A DNA stretch of 64,000 nucleotides from JACVRW01 sp963757815. GTDB lineage: Bacteria > Actinomycetota > Thermoleophilia > Solirubrobacterales > Thermoleophilaceae. The position numbers and the translations under genes are program-made. Positions 34,353-44,628 of this stretch are shown here, in pieces (position 1 is the stretch's first letter; every line of letters begins with the position of its first letter). Below the pieces are notes generated by a model. It saw only the letters and a program-made list of their open reading frames with translations, was not told the origin of the DNA and searched no databases. The stretch is taken from the NCBI GenBank assembly GCA_963757815.1, contig CAVWSN010000033.1, forward strand, positions 98,512-162,511, read 5' to 3'.

Positions 34353-35027
34353 GTGACCCGCTGGGCCACCTTCGATTGCTACGGCACGCTCGTGGACTGG
34401 AATGCCGGCATCCGCGCGGAGCTCGGACGCCAGTTCGGCGAGGAGAACGCCGGGCGGCTCCTCCAGCGCTATCACGAGATCGAGCCTCGGATCCAGAGCG
34501 AGCGGCCGGAGGCGCGCTACCGCGAGGTGATGGAGCTGGTGCTCTCGGAGCTGGCCTCCGAGGCGGGTGTCGAGCTGGACTCAGACGAGCGCGAAGCCCT
34601 CGGGCGGTCGCTGCCCTCCTGGCCCGTCTTCCCCGAGGTGCCGGACGCGCTCGCCGAGGCGCGCGAGCACGGCTGGAAGCTCGTGGCGCTCTCGAACAGC
34701 GACCGGGACCTCATCGAGGCGTCGCTGGAGGCGATCGGCGTGCCGTTCGACGGAGCGATCGTGGCGTCAGAGGTCGGCTCCTACAAGCCGGTCCACGCCC
34801 ATTGGCGGGCCTTCTACGAGTCCACCGGCGCCGAGCCCGACCGCCACGTCCACGTGGCCCAAAGCCACTTCCACGACATCGTCCCGGCAAACGAGCTGGG
34901 CATCCCGTCGATCTGGATCAACCGCCTCGCCGAGCGGCACGAGCCGGCGCCGTCCCGGGAGCTCCCGGACCTCCACGGCCTGGCGTATGCACTCGACGAG
35001 CTCGTGCCCGCGTCCGCCGGTCGGTGA
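34353..35027 (+). CDS. HAD-superfamily hydrolase, haloacid dehalogenase type II
   Basis: 224 aa from a GTG. Motif I is FDCYGTLVDWN with the nucleophile Asp; motif II Ser is in LVALSNSDRDL; motif III Lys is in VGSYKPVHAHW; motif IV is near HVAQSHFHDIVPA. Length and motif spacing fit (S)-2-haloacid dehalogenase-like enzymes. The real substrate is unknown. It is divergent from typA. Confidence 0.88.
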   Translation: MTRWATFDCYGTLVDWNAGIRAELGRQFGEENAGRLLQRYHEIEPRIQSERPEARYREVMELVLSELASEAGVELDSDEREALGRSLPSWPVFPEVPDALAEAREHGWKLVALSNSDRDLIEASLEAIGVPFDGAIVASEVGSYKPVHAHWRAFYESTGAEPDRHVHVAQSHFHDIVPANELGIPSIWINRLAERHEPAPSRELPDLHGLAYALDELVPASAGR

Positions 35028-35034
35028 TCGCACG

Positions 35035-35433
35035 TTGCAGGGGAACGTCGAGCTCGTGCGTACGCTGCTCAGCGCGTTTGAGCGAGCCGACTATGAGGCC
35101 GCGCTTGCTGCGCTGGACCCGGAAATCGAGTGGCAGGTTCCTGCCGGGGTCGCCATCGGCCAGCAGGTCCACCGTGGCCGCGACGAGGTCCAGACGGGGT
35201 TTGCCGAGTGGCTCGGGGCATGGGACAGCTACAGATTCGAGCCGGAGGAGATCCTCGACCACGGAGACCACGTGGTTGTAGGCGGCATGCAGCTCGGCCG
35301 CGGCCGAGGTAGCGGCGCAGAAGTGATGCTCGCGACTTTCAGCGTCTTCACTTTGCGCGACGGGAAGGTCACTCGCCACAGGAGCTACGGCGACCGCACC
35401 GAGGCCCTCGAGGCAGCCGGGGTACAGCGGTAG
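35035..35433 (+). CDS. SnoaL/NTF2-like protein
   Basis: 132 aa if TTG 35035 is used; GTG 35056 is an alternative. Typical SnoaL-like helix and strand order: VELVRTLLSAFERADYEAAL, LDPEIEWQVP, RGRDEVQTGFAEWLGAW, and ATFSVFTLRDGKVTRHRSYG. Proteins of this fold range from cyclases to binding proteins; no catalytic residues are assigned. It follows the HAD gene after 7 bp. Confidence 0.78.
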   Translation: MQGNVELVRTLLSAFERADYEAALAALDPEIEWQVPAGVAIGQQVHRGRDEVQTGFAEWLGAWDSYRFEPEEILDHGDHVVVGGMQLGRGRGSGAEVMLATFSVFTLRDGKVTRHRSYGDRTEALEAAGVQR

Positions 35434-35476
35434 GCGATGTCGGGGGACGCCGTGGCCGGTCGGCTGGGCTCTGGGT

Positions 35477-36103
35477 TCACGGGCTCAGTCGGAACGGCGG
35501 ATACTGGTCTGTCACGAGCACCAACGCGTAGCCGACGACGCGGTTGTGCCAGCGGATCACTCCCTCGACGTAGTCGAACAACCCGCGCGGATAGCGGCCC
35601 GTGAACAGGATCGCGAACCAGGCCACGATCACGACGATGAGGGCGCCGAGATAGAGGAACGCCAGCACGATCACGTGCGGGATCGCGAGGAACCACTTAA
35701 CGAGCGGGAGCCAGCGATTGAGTCCCTCGCGCGCGTCGGGGTAAGGCATCTCGAGTGACACGTACTGGTGCTCGTCAGTCGACGGGTAGCGATCTTCCAT
35801 GAGCGCCATGTACACGCCGACACGGTTTGTGAACCGGAGCAGCTCGAGGTTCCAGTCGAACCACCAGCGTGGGTACTTCTGGCGGAAGAGGATCATCAGG
35901 AGCGGTGGCACGAACAGCAGGCCGGTGCCGCCGATCACGACGGTCGCGCTCTCGCCGCTCGCGTCGTACTGGTTCGTATAGCCCGCGATCGACCCGAGCA
36001 CGATCGCGATAGGGATGACAGTGAACACGCGGAACGCGGTCGTGAGGCGGTTGAGCGGGCGGTCGGGGTAGGCGACTGACAATGAGACTGGGTAAGGGCT
36101 CAT
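35477..36103 (-). CDS. DUF4389 membrane protein
   Basis: 208 aa from the ATG at 36103; ATGs at 36115 and 36124 would add a few residues. Family features: YPVSLSVAYPDRPLNRLTTA at the start, two or three membrane segments, then YPRWWFDWNLELLRFTNRV, PDAREGLNRWLPLVKWFLAI and FTGRYPRGLFDYVEGVIRWH. The family is common in actinobacteria and has no known function. It is convergent with the SnoaL-like gene; a 249-bp divergent gap separates it from the DHFR-like gene. Confidence 0.88.
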   Translation of the reverse strand: MSPYPVSLSVAYPDRPLNRLTTAFRVFTVIPIAIVLGSIAGYTNQYDASGESATVVIGGTGLLFVPPLLMILFRQKYPRWWFDWNLELLRFTNRVGVYMALMEDRYPSTDEHQYVSLEMPYPDAREGLNRWLPLVKWFLAIPHVIVLAFLYLGALIVVIVAWFAILFTGRYPRGLFDYVEGVIRWHNRVVGYALVLVTDQYPPFRLSP

Positions 36104-36352
36104 GGCCCGGACCATATGTCTCATCGTCGACCGCGTCTCAGGCCCGGCGCCGCGGCCGCGTCCGGGGGTCGTACCACTCAACGTTGCCGACTTGGTGTCG
36201 TCTGGCGACACGAAGTCGGGTTTGTGGTGGAGAACCACGGGTTTCTTGGGCCGGTCTTCGCAGCGGTCGCCGGCCGGGGAGAGAACCGATGACTTCTGTG
36301 GCAAGGCTGCGTTCTTCGATGGAACGACGATCGCGACCAGAGGAGATTCCCG

Positions 36353-36943
36353 ATGAGCAAAGTGGTCTTTGACATCAGCATGTCGCTGGACGGCTTCATG
36401 ACCGCGTCCGGCATCCGGCCGGACGAGCCGATGGGCGAGGGCGGCCAGCAGCTCGTCGAATGGGCGTTTGGGGAGGACGATCGCGGCAGCGAGCTCCCCT
36501 CTCGGTGGGTGGGCTCCGCCGGCGCTGTCATCGCCGGCCGGCGCACCTATGACAGCTCGCTGCCCTGGTGGGGAGCGGATGGCCCGACAGGCGCCGCCCG
36601 GCTGCCCGTGTTCGTGGTCACCCACGCCGCGCCGGAGGAGACACCCGAAGGCGGCGTGTACGTCTTCGTGACCGCTGGGATCGAGCGCGCGCTGGAAGAG
36701 GCGAAGGAGGCCGCCGGCGGCAAGACCGTGACCGTGATGGGCGGCGCGGACATCGGGCGCCAATTCGTCGAGGCGGGGCTCGTCGACGAGATCTCGATCC
36801 ACCTCGTCCCCGTGCTCTTCGGCAGCGGCACCAGGATGTTCGAGCAGTTGAACGGTGATCACATCCAGCTCGAGGCCGCCGACGTGATCGACACACCCGC
36901 GGCGACCCACCTGCGCTATCGAGTGCTCGACCGGCGGTCCTGA
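36353..36943 (+). CDS. Dihydrofolate reductase / RibD C-terminal-domain family protein
   Basis: 196 aa. MSKVVFDISMSLDGFMTASG at the N-terminus, WVGSAGAVIAGRRTYD, KTVTVMGGADIGRQFVEAGL and DEISIHLVPVLFGSGTRMFE are the usual signature of stand-alone YyaP/RibD-C proteins. It likely binds NADPH; the substrate is unknown. An AGGAG ribosome binding site precedes the ATG. Confidence 0.9.
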   Translation: MSKVVFDISMSLDGFMTASGIRPDEPMGEGGQQLVEWAFGEDDRGSELPSRWVGSAGAVIAGRRTYDSSLPWWGADGPTGAARLPVFVVTHAAPEETPEGGVYVFVTAGIERALEEAKEAAGGKTVTVMGGADIGRQFVEAGLVDEISIHLVPVLFGSGTRMFEQLNGDHIQLEAADVIDTPAATHLRYRVLDRRS

Positions 36944-36954
36944 CAGACGCTCGG

Positions 36955-38643
36955 ATGTCGGTTCCCGGGATCTGGCCTGGGATCATCGCGTGGATGCCTG
37001 AACAGACCGCGGACGAGCTGCTGCGCAACGGACGCGAGGCGCTCACGGCGGGTGACTGGGAACGAGCCCAGTCGTGCTTCGAGCGGGCCGCCGAGCTCGG
37101 CGAGAGCGCCGAGGTCCTCGATGGCCTGAGCCAGGCCGTCCAGTTTCAGGGCGACCACCTCCGCGCCATCGATTTGAAGGAGCGCGCCTTCGCGGCCTAC
37201 CGGAGTCGCGACATGCCGGTCGAGGCTGCCGAGCTGGCGCGCTGGCTCGCGTTCCTGTACGTCGCGGTTCACGGCAACCTCGCCGCCGCGGGCGGGTGGA
37301 TGTCACGGGCGGAGCGGCTGCTCGAGGGGGTGGAGCCCTGCGCGGCGCACGGGTGGATGACTCTCGATCGGGCGCCGTTCGTGGACGACCCCTCGGAGCG
37401 TGAGCGGCTCGCCACGGCCGCGCTTTCGATCGCCAGGCGGTTCGGAGACCGGGACCTCGAGTTCAGTGCGATGGCGTTGCTGGGCGATGCCTACGTGGGC
37501 GGGGGCCGTGTCGCCGAGGGGATGGCGCTGCTCGACGAGACGATGGCCGCCGTCTCGGGGGGCGAGGTGAAAAACGTCGGCGCGATCGGCGAGATCTTCT
37601 GCCGGTTGCTCCGTGCCTGCGAGCGGGCCGCCGACGTGCCGCGCGCGGAGCAGTGGCTCGCGCTGGCCAGACGCTCCGTGGTCTGGACCGACTTCGTCCC
37701 GCCGACGTGCCGGCAGCACTACGGCGGGATCCTGATCGCGACGGGCCGCTGGGCCGAGGCGGAGGACGAGCTGCGTGCCGCGATCCGGGCCTTCGAGGGC
37801 GGCTACGGCGCGGAGCGCGTCTCGCCGCTGGTACGGCTCGCGGACCTGCGCGTCCGACAGGGACGGTTCGAGGAGGCCGAGCGTCTCCTCGAGGGTTGTG
37901 AGTGGCACCCCGCTGCGAGACGGGCGTCGGCGGTCATCGCGCTGGGACGGCACCAACTCGAGCTGGCCGAGGAGCAGGCGCGGCTCTGCCTCGAAAGCGA
38001 GAGTCCGGGCGACCCTGCGTGTGCGACACTGCTCGCGCTGCTCGTGGGCATCCAGCTCGCTCGCGGCGAGCCCGAAGCGGCCGCTGAGACGAACGACAGG
38101 CTCGGCGGTCTCGTCGCGAGCTGTCCGGACGAACGCGCGGGCGCGTGGGCCGAGCTCGCTGCCGGTCTCGTGCTCGCGCACGCGAGAGGCGCGCGAGCAC
38201 CCGCCCACCTGCAGCGCGCGATCGAGAGGTTCTCGGCCCTCGGTCTCCCGCTGGAGGCCGCCCGGGCGAGGCTCGAGCTGGCAGGTGCGCTCGCGGCGAG
38301 CGCCGAGGCGGTCGCGCTCGCCGAGGCGCGGCTCGCGCTCCGGACATTCGAGCGACTGGGTGCGGCATACGATGCCGACCGGGCGGCCCAGGTGCTCCGA
38401 GGTCTCGGCGCCCCCGGGCGTGCGGCGCCCAAGCACTACGGTGAGCTGACCAAGCGGGAGACGGAGGTGCTGTCACTTCTCGCGGCGGGGTGCTCCAACG
38501 CGGAGATCGGCGAGCGCCTGTACATCAGCCGGCGGACCGCCGAGCACCACGTGGCGAGCATCCTGTCCAAGCTCGGCATGCGAAGCCGCACCGAGGCGGC
38601 CGCTTACGCGCTGCGTGAGCCCGAAAGACACGTAGCGGAATAA
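36955..38643 (+). CDS. LuxR-family regulator with TPR-like sensor region
   Basis: 562 aa. Residues 15 to about 490 are helical repeats of TPR type (e.g. LLRNGREALTAGDWERAQSC, GRWAEAEDELRAAIRAFEGG, GRFEEAERLLEG). The C-terminus is a LuxR HTH: LTKRETEVLSLLAAGCSNAE .. ISRRTAEHHVASILSKLGM. There is no ATPase domain, so it is not a full LAL regulator. A second ATG at 36994 (MPEQTADELL) is also plausible. Target and ligand are unknown; it may act on the downstream remnant or on the DHFR-like gene 11 bp upstream. Confidence 0.85.
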   Translation: MSVPGIWPGIIAWMPEQTADELLRNGREALTAGDWERAQSCFERAAELGESAEVLDGLSQAVQFQGDHLRAIDLKERAFAAYRSRDMPVEAAELARWLAFLYVAVHGNLAAAGGWMSRAERLLEGVEPCAAHGWMTLDRAPFVDDPSERERLATAALSIARRFGDRDLEFSAMALLGDAYVGGGRVAEGMALLDETMAAVSGGEVKNVGAIGEIFCRLLRACERAADVPRAEQWLALARRSVVWTDFVPPTCRQHYGGILIATGRWAEAEDELRAAIRAFEGGYGAERVSPLVRLADLRVRQGRFEEAERLLEGCEWHPAARRASAVIALGRHQLELAEEQARLCLESESPGDPACATLLALLVGIQLARGEPEAAAETNDRLGGLVASCPDERAGAWAELAAGLVLAHARGARAPAHLQRAIERFSALGLPLEAARARLELAGALAASAEAVALAEARLALRTFERLGAAYDADRAAQVLRGLGAPGRAAPKHYGELTKRETEVLSLLAAGCSNAEIGERLYISRRTAEHHVASILSKLGMRSRTEAAAYALREPERHVAE

Positions 38644-38675
38644 GTACTCTAGATGCGAGGGCGAATCCTCTCGGC

Positions 38676-39093
38676 ATGGCGAACAGAGAAGAGAACATGG
38701 CGGCGGGCGGGGCGACTTCAAGACGCTCGAGGGAACATCGACGCGCTCGACACATGGTGAGCCCGGACTACGTCCTGCACGACAAGAGCATGACGGAACA
38801 GGATGCGGGTGGCAAGCCAGAAAGAAAGATAAGGAGAAAAAAACGGATTCGGCCTTCGGGTCACGATCGACCACCAGTTCGCCGATTCGGAGTTCGTCGC
38901 CACGCGCTACACGGCTCGCGGCAGGCACGACACCGAGTTCATGGGCATCCCGCCGACGGGGCGGGAAGGGACGGCCACCGGCATCTGCATCAGCCGCTGC
39001 CGCGACGGCAGGATCGTCGAGGAGTGGGAGGTGTGGGACACCCTCGGGCTCTTGCAACAGATGAGTGCGGTCCCGGAGCCGGCCGCGAGCTGA
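38676..39093 (+). pseudogene. Degenerate SnoaL-like ester cyclase
   Basis: The C-terminal half reads cleanly (TARGRHDTEFMGIPPTGREG, ICISRCRDGRIVEEWEVWDT, LGLLQQM), as in actinobacterial SnoaL-type ester cyclases. N-terminal pieces NIDALD and MVSPDYVLHDKSMTE are recognisable but lie in different frames. Between the halves is an A-rich stretch (38819-38842, AAAGATAAGGAG then a run of A) that is alien to this GC-rich region. At least three frame changes and this insert suggest genuine decay. Confidence 0.6.
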
Positions 39094-39108
39094 CAGGGCT
39101 CAACGGGC

Positions 39109-40465
39109 TCATCCGCCGATGCTCTCCGCGAGCCGCTCGGCGATCGCGATGGTCGCGAGGTTGGTGTTGACCCGTGGGATCGTCGGCATGATCGAGGCGT
39201 CGGCCACGTAGAGGCCGTCAAGGCCGTAGACGCGGCCGCCGCCGTCGACGACGCGGCCGATCGCGCACGTCCCGACGGGATGGAAGAAGCCCCGCACCGA
39301 CTCGCGCATGTGCGTCCGCGCGTCGACCTCAAGTCCGGGACGCGTCTCGCGGCCGGCGTAGCTGCGAATGGGTTCGCTCGCCGCGAGCTCGCGGAGCGCC
39401 TCTACACCCTCGACGAGCACGTCCGCGTCGCGGACGTCTGACAGCAGGCCGTGGTCGATCGCGAGCGGCGCGGCGGGGTCGCTCGAGATCAGACGGACCG
39501 AGCCGCGGGACTTCGGTTTCATCGCGAAGACCGCCACGCTCGCCTCGTGGCCGTGGCCGGCGGGGGGATCGACCCCGGGGAAGAAGAACATGTCGCGGAG
39601 GCCCTCCGCGCAGAGGCTGCTCGCGAGCGCGACCGTCACCTGCGCCATGAACAGCGGGTTGGAGCGCTCAAAGTCGGCTGTCTCGCGTTGCAGCAGCTCG
39701 GTCCCCTCGAAACCGAAGCCGACGCCCACGTGGTCGCACAGTCCTTCGCCGACCGGCAGCTCCCGCTCCGGGCCGACGTCGCTGCGAAGCAGGACCCCCG
39801 GGGAGCCGTAGGCACCCGCCGCCAGGACGACGGCTTCTGCTCGCAGCTCGCCGGCGGACGTTGCAACCCCGACCGCGCGGTCCCCGTCAAGCAGCACGCG
39901 GCCGACAAGCGTGTCGGCGAGGATGGTCAGGTTCTCGCGTCCGCGAGCGGGATCGAGGTACGCAAAGGCCGAGTTCCAGCGGACCGTGCCCACCGCGTTG
40001 ACCGGATGGAGGATGGCGTCGTCCCCACCCGCTGAGGCAAAGGCCCGGTGCCACGGCGAGAGCTCCTGTTGGGTGAACTGGCGCACCCGCAGCTCCTGCT
40101 TCGCCCGTTGCAGGTACGGCTCGATCACCTCGTAGCTCCAGCCGTGCCCCCACTCGTCGTAGTCCGCCGGCGCGCCCTCGAGCACCACACATGCGTTGTG
40201 CGCGGAGCAACCGCCGAGAATTCGCGCGCGCAGCTGGGAGCGGTCCACGCGGTCTCGCTCCCCAGGCGTCGGAGAAGCAGATCTGGCGGGCGTCGAGCAT
40301 GTCCTGCGGCCAGCGCCCCTCGCTGTAGGGCCCGTAGTCGGGTCCCGCCTCGACCAGGCACACGCTTCGGCCGTTCTCGCTCAGCCGCGCGGCCAGAACG
40401 CAACCGGCCGAGCCGCCACCTACGACCAGGATGTCGAACCACGTGCTGTCGGCCTGAGGAGTCAT
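39109..40465 (-). CDS. GMC-family flavin oxidoreductase, one apparent +1 frameshift
   Basis: About 451 aa after removing one G near 40262 (GGGG in place of GGG). FAD-binding N-terminus FDILVVGGGSAGCVLAARLS, then the signature ARILGGCSAHNACVVLEGAP, AVVLAAGAYGSPGVLLRSDV (GMC signature 2 type), and the C-terminal FFHPVGTCAIGRVVDGGGRV with the catalytic His, and DASIMPTIPRVNTNLATIAI. It oxidises an alcohol; the substrate is unknown. Its ATG overlaps the stop of the DUF2254 fragment (ATGA), so the two were once an operon. Confidence 0.85.
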
Positions 40466-40787
40466 CCCGCGGGCCTCGTCGTGTGTCCGCCCGACCCGAC
40501 GTGATCTGCCACGCGGGCGATCGCGCGCTCGGCCGGGTCCGGATGAGCGCGAGAGACGGCGTCATCGAGCAGCGCGAGCTGTGCATGAACAGCCGCGTGG
40601 CGCATGCTCGGCGCCTCCCGAGCAGTCCGATGAGGAGCGCCCGCAGCCGGCGTGTCACCTGGTGTGCTCCGGCGCCGTAGTGGCGGATCTCAGTGCACGC
40701 GAGGCCGAGCAGGTCGTCCCAGTCGGCCGCCGGGTAAACCACGCGCAAACGGCCGGCGGCGTCATGGAGACGGCCTCCGCCAAGGAA
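40462..40787 (-). pseudogene. C-terminal fragment of a DUF2254 membrane protein
   Basis: DAAGRLRVVYPAADWDDLLG, CTEIRHYGAGAHQVTRRLRA and, after one frame change, RHAAVHAQLALLDDAVSRAH .. RAIARVADHVGSGGH match the end of DUF2254 proteins. The large N-terminal membrane region is absent; sequence upstream of 40787 shows no trace of it. It is a 5'-truncated remnant whose stop overlaps the GMC start. Confidence 0.5.
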
Positions 40788-41379
40788 GCCTTCTGCTCAC
40801 CGCTCCGAACAACTGGCGGCAGACGGCAAGCAATGAGGTCCCGTCGCCCCTGCAGGAACCACCACCCCTCGTCGCTGCAGCGTCAGACCACCATGACCAC
40901 CAACGCGGGACCAGGTCGTGGAGCGCCACGTCGCATCGGCGGCAGGACCGACCGAGGCTCCTGGCGCCATCGGTGGGCGCCACGCGCAGTTCGTGCAACA
41001 CAACAGCGACGGCCGCCGAGTTGCGACTGTGATCGCCCAGCGAGAGTGATGGTTTTCCACAGAAGCGCACTTCTGGCCCCCCGACTGCTGCCGTCCCGCT
41101 CGCCCGCGATTGAGAGGGCGACGGCGTTCGGGTCCGCCCTCTTGGAGGTCATGCGGTGTCGTCGTGCCTTTGCACCGCATCATCCGAGCGAGCCGGAGGG
41201 CGCTCCTGGTGTTCGTCCGCTGCGAGCGTCTTTGTCATTGTTGGCGACCGCTCTCCCATGGTGCGGCGAAGCGAGAGCGTCAAGGCGGGGCTCATCGGCG
41301 TTCAGGCGCGCGTCCGCGGCCGTCAGGCGGGTGCTCCACGTCATCCTGGGTTCTTGGCCGGCTCGGCTACTGTCGCCGC
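40788..41379. other. Non-coding or decayed stretch
   Basis: No protein family is recognised on either strand. It lies between the truncated DUF2254 remnant and the HD-domain gene and may contain the missing part of the former in decayed form. No terminator or repeat was seen. Confidence 0.4.
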
Positions 41380-42974
41380 ATGCCGTGCGCTCCCTCGTCT
41401 GAGGGTGAGTCTGTCCGTGTCGCGGAAGTCATTGCTGCGCTCTCGTTGGCAACGGATCTCGGCATGGCGCTGCCGCTCGGGCACGGGCTGCAGAGCACCG
41501 TGATCGCGATGAGGCTGGCGGATCGTCTGGGCGTCGACTCCGAGACGGCGTCGCAGACGTACTACGCGTGTCTGCTGTTCTACGTTGGCTGCACCGCCAA
41601 CGCCGACGTTGCCGCTGAGTTGTTCGGTGCCGATGATGCGCTGACGAGATATGCGTCGCCGGCGCGGTTCGGGTCGCGCGCGGCGATGGTGGGCGGGTTC
41701 CTGCGCGCGGTCGCTCCGCCCGGCGGCGCGCCGCTCGTGCGCGCGCGTCAGCTCGCGCACGGGCTCCCGCGGGTCGCGTTGGTGTTCAAGGAACACCTCG
41801 CCGCGTTCTGCGAGGTGGCGCAGATGCTGACCGACCGGCTCGGCGTCCCGGCTCCGTCGGGCCCCTCTTGCCCATGTGGCCGAGCGCTGGGATGGCAAGG
41901 GGCAGCCCGGTCGTGCGAGAGCGGATGGGCTCCCGCTGCCGGTGCGGATTGTCCACGTCGCTCGCGACGCAGCCTTCCAGCGCATGCTGGAAGGCGAGGA
42001 GTTCGCCGCCCGCGTCATTCGCGAGCGGCAGGTCACGCGTTCGATCCCGCCATCGCCGCGCTCCTTGTCCAGGAGGCTGCGGACATCCTCGCGGTCGATG
42101 TCGACGCCCGGCGTGGGACGAGACGCTCGCCTTCGAGCCGCGGCCGCATTGACGCTGGAGGACGAGGCGATCGACAGAGCGCTGACCGCGATGGGCGACT
42201 TCACCGATCTCGCCTCTCCGTACTTCGTCGGGCACTCCGCGGGAGTGGCCGCACTCGCGGCCGCTGCGGCCGAGCGTTGCCGTCTGGCCCGGGCGAGGTC
42301 GCCGGCGTTCGACGCGCGGGGCTCGTGCACGACGTCGGGCGGGTCGCGGTTCCGGTTCGGATCTGGCAGAAGCCGGGACGCCTGACGGCGGACGAGTGGG
42401 AGCGAGTGAGGCTGCACCCGTATTTCACCGAGCGCGTGCTCGCGCGCTCGCGATTCCTGGCGGGGCTCGCGCGGGCCGCGAGCGCCCATCACGAACGGAT
42501 GGACGGTTCCGGTTACCACCGCGGCCTGACCGCGGCGACATTGACGCTGCCGGCGCGGCTGCTCGCCGCCGCCGATGCCTACCACGCGATGACCGAGCCG
42601 AGACCGCACCGCTCCCGCTATCGCCCGAGCAGGCCGCAGAGCTGCTGGGCGAGGAGAGTCGCGCCGGGCTCCTCGACGCGGATGCCGTCGCGGCGGTGCT
42701 CGAGGTCGCCGGCCAACCGGTCCGGCGAATCGAACGGCCCGCCGGGCTGACCGACCGCGAGGCCCAAGTCATCGCCTTGCTCGCGCGCGGGTTGCAGACC
42801 AAGCAGATCGCGGGCGTGCTCGGAGTCTCGGTCAAGACCGCCGATCGCCACATCGAGCACGCCTACCGCAAGATCGGTGTGTCGACGCGCGCAGCGGCCG
42901 CGCTGTTCGCAATGGAGCACGGGCTCGCGACGTTGGGAGAACTCCCAATACCGGGCACCGTCCTGCGCTCGTAG
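41380..42974 (+). CDS. Tandem HD-GYP-like / LuxR-HTH protein, several frameshifts
   Basis: About 530 aa in pieces. A first HD-type domain (LATDLGMALPLGHGLQSTVI .. VAERWDGKGQPG), a second with the better HD-GYP signature (AGLVHDVGRVAVPVRIWQKP .. SAHHERMDGSGYHRGL), and a C-terminal LuxR HTH (LTDREAQVIALLARGLQTKQ .. SVKTADRHIEHAYRKIGVST). About five frame changes are needed, near 41870, 42030, 42110, 42300 and 42600. HD-GYP proteins often hydrolyse cyclic dinucleotides; here the domain is fused to a DNA-binding output. Whether the copy is functional depends on whether the frameshifts are real. Confidence 0.7.
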
Positions 42975-43006
42975 CGTCCGGCTTGAACGTCGACCGGAGG
43001 TAACCG

Positions 43007-44110
43007 ATGGCGGACGCTGCATACCGCGCTGCCGCGAGCGCGTCGAGACCCTGGTGGTGGGCGGCGGCCAAGCAGGGCTCGCGGTCGGGTACCACCTCGC
43101 CCAGCGGGGTCTTCCCTTCGTGATCCTCGATGCCAACGAGCGGGTCGGCGACGCTTGGCGCAAGCGGTGGGACTCGCTCCGCCTCTTCACGCCGGCCCGC
43201 TTAACGCCCTCCCGGGCATGGGCTTTCCCGGGCCGGCGCACGCGTTCTCCACCAAGGACGAGGTCGCCGACTACCTCGAGGCCTACGCGGCCCGGTTCGA
43301 GCTCCCGATCCGAACCGGGGTCCGAGTGGATCGGCTGTCGCGGAACGGCAGCCGTTTCGTGATCGAGACAGGCGACCGGACGTTCCACGCTGAGAACGTG
43401 GTCGTCGCGATGGCAAGCCACCAGGTCCCTCGGGCGCCCGACCTTGCCCCCGAGCTCGACCCGCGCATCCTCCAGCTCCATTCCGGCGACTACCGAAACC
43501 CCACTCAACTCCAAGACGGGCCGGTCCTCGTGGTTGGAACGGGGAATCGGGCGCCGAGATCGCGCTCGAGGTCGTCAAGGAGCACACGACCTGGCTGGCG
43601 GGAAACGAGTCGCGGCATGTGCCCTTCCGCATCGAGCGCGCGCCGGCGCGATTCGTCTTCCTGCCGCTGATGTTCCGGGTCGTCGGCCACCGGGTGCTGA
43701 CCGTGCGCACGCCGATCGGCCGGAGGATGCGCCCGAGACTCCTCTCCCACGGTGCGCCGCTCGTCCGCGTCAAGCCGAAGGACATCGCCGCCGCCGGCAT
43801 CGAACGCGTACCGCGAATCGTCGGCGCGCGCGACGGACTGCCGCGGATCGAGGGCGACCGTGTCCTCGACACGGCGAACGTCATCTGGTGCACAGGATTC
43901 CGGCCGGACTTCTCCTGGATCGACGTGCCTGTCTTCGGCACCGACGATCACCCGATCGAGCCGATCCATCACCGCGGGACCGTCCCTGACGCACCCGGGC
44001 TGTACTTCGTCGGACTCCTCTTCCTCTACGCGATGTCGTCCGGGTTCCTGCCCGGCGTCGGAAGGGACGCGAAGCACATCGCCGAAGAGATCGCCACCCG
44101 CACCGAGTGA
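43007..44110 (+). CDS. Flavin-containing monooxygenase-like (CzcO-type), several frameshifts
   Basis: About 367 aa in three or four frames. The start at ATG 43007 has CGGAGG 6 nt upstream but is out of frame with the FAD motif VETLVVGGGQAGLAVGYHLA. Next come DAWRKRWDSLRLFTP, a second segment ALPGMGFPGPAHAFSTKDEV .. VLVVGTGN (NADPH motif) and SGAEIALEVVKEH .. VIWCTGFRPDFSWID .. LYFVGLLFLYAMSSGFLPGV. Frame changes lie near 43030, 43200 and 43550. All cofactor motifs survive once frames are joined. Substrate unknown. Confidence 0.72.
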
Positions 44111-44628
44111 CGCCCGAGCCTTAACCCGGCGGCCTTCAGCCGAATCCAACGCAGGCCAAGGACGGCGCTCGGCACCCGTCAGCGCCAGCATTGCTTTCCG
44201 GAATCCTCGGCCAGCGACAGCCTGAGGCCACAGTGCAGCTCCGGCCGAAGAGCGGAAGCGCACGCCACCACCCCGCTCGCGCTCGCGTTGGACGATTGGG
44301 AGGAGCGTGGCGAGCGCGTCGCCGCACGCCCGCTTTCCCCAACGGCTGCGGCAGTCGACGCGGGGCGCGGCGGCACTCTCGTGAGTCGTCCAAGGCGGTC
44401 GCGCCGAACTTGACCGCAGACGCGCCCGCTCGCGTCTGAATGCGGGAGCGGCGGGGTGTCCGTTTGACACCCCTGACCGGGCATCTCGTCGGGCGGGGCT
44501 CAGGGGACGCCCGCCGATCACGCAGGGCCAGCCGCACGACCGCCGACGGCGACCTCGTGCGGCTGGCCGACCAGGCCCGCGGCCGCTGGGATCGCAAGCT
44601 CGTCGCCGTTGTTCGTCGAAACTCGTAC
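44111..44628. other. Stretch without a recognisable gene
   Basis: Both strands have open frames because of the high GC content, but none shows a family signature. It lies between the monooxygenase-like gene and the convergent end of the fluoride-export cluster. Confidence 0.35.
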
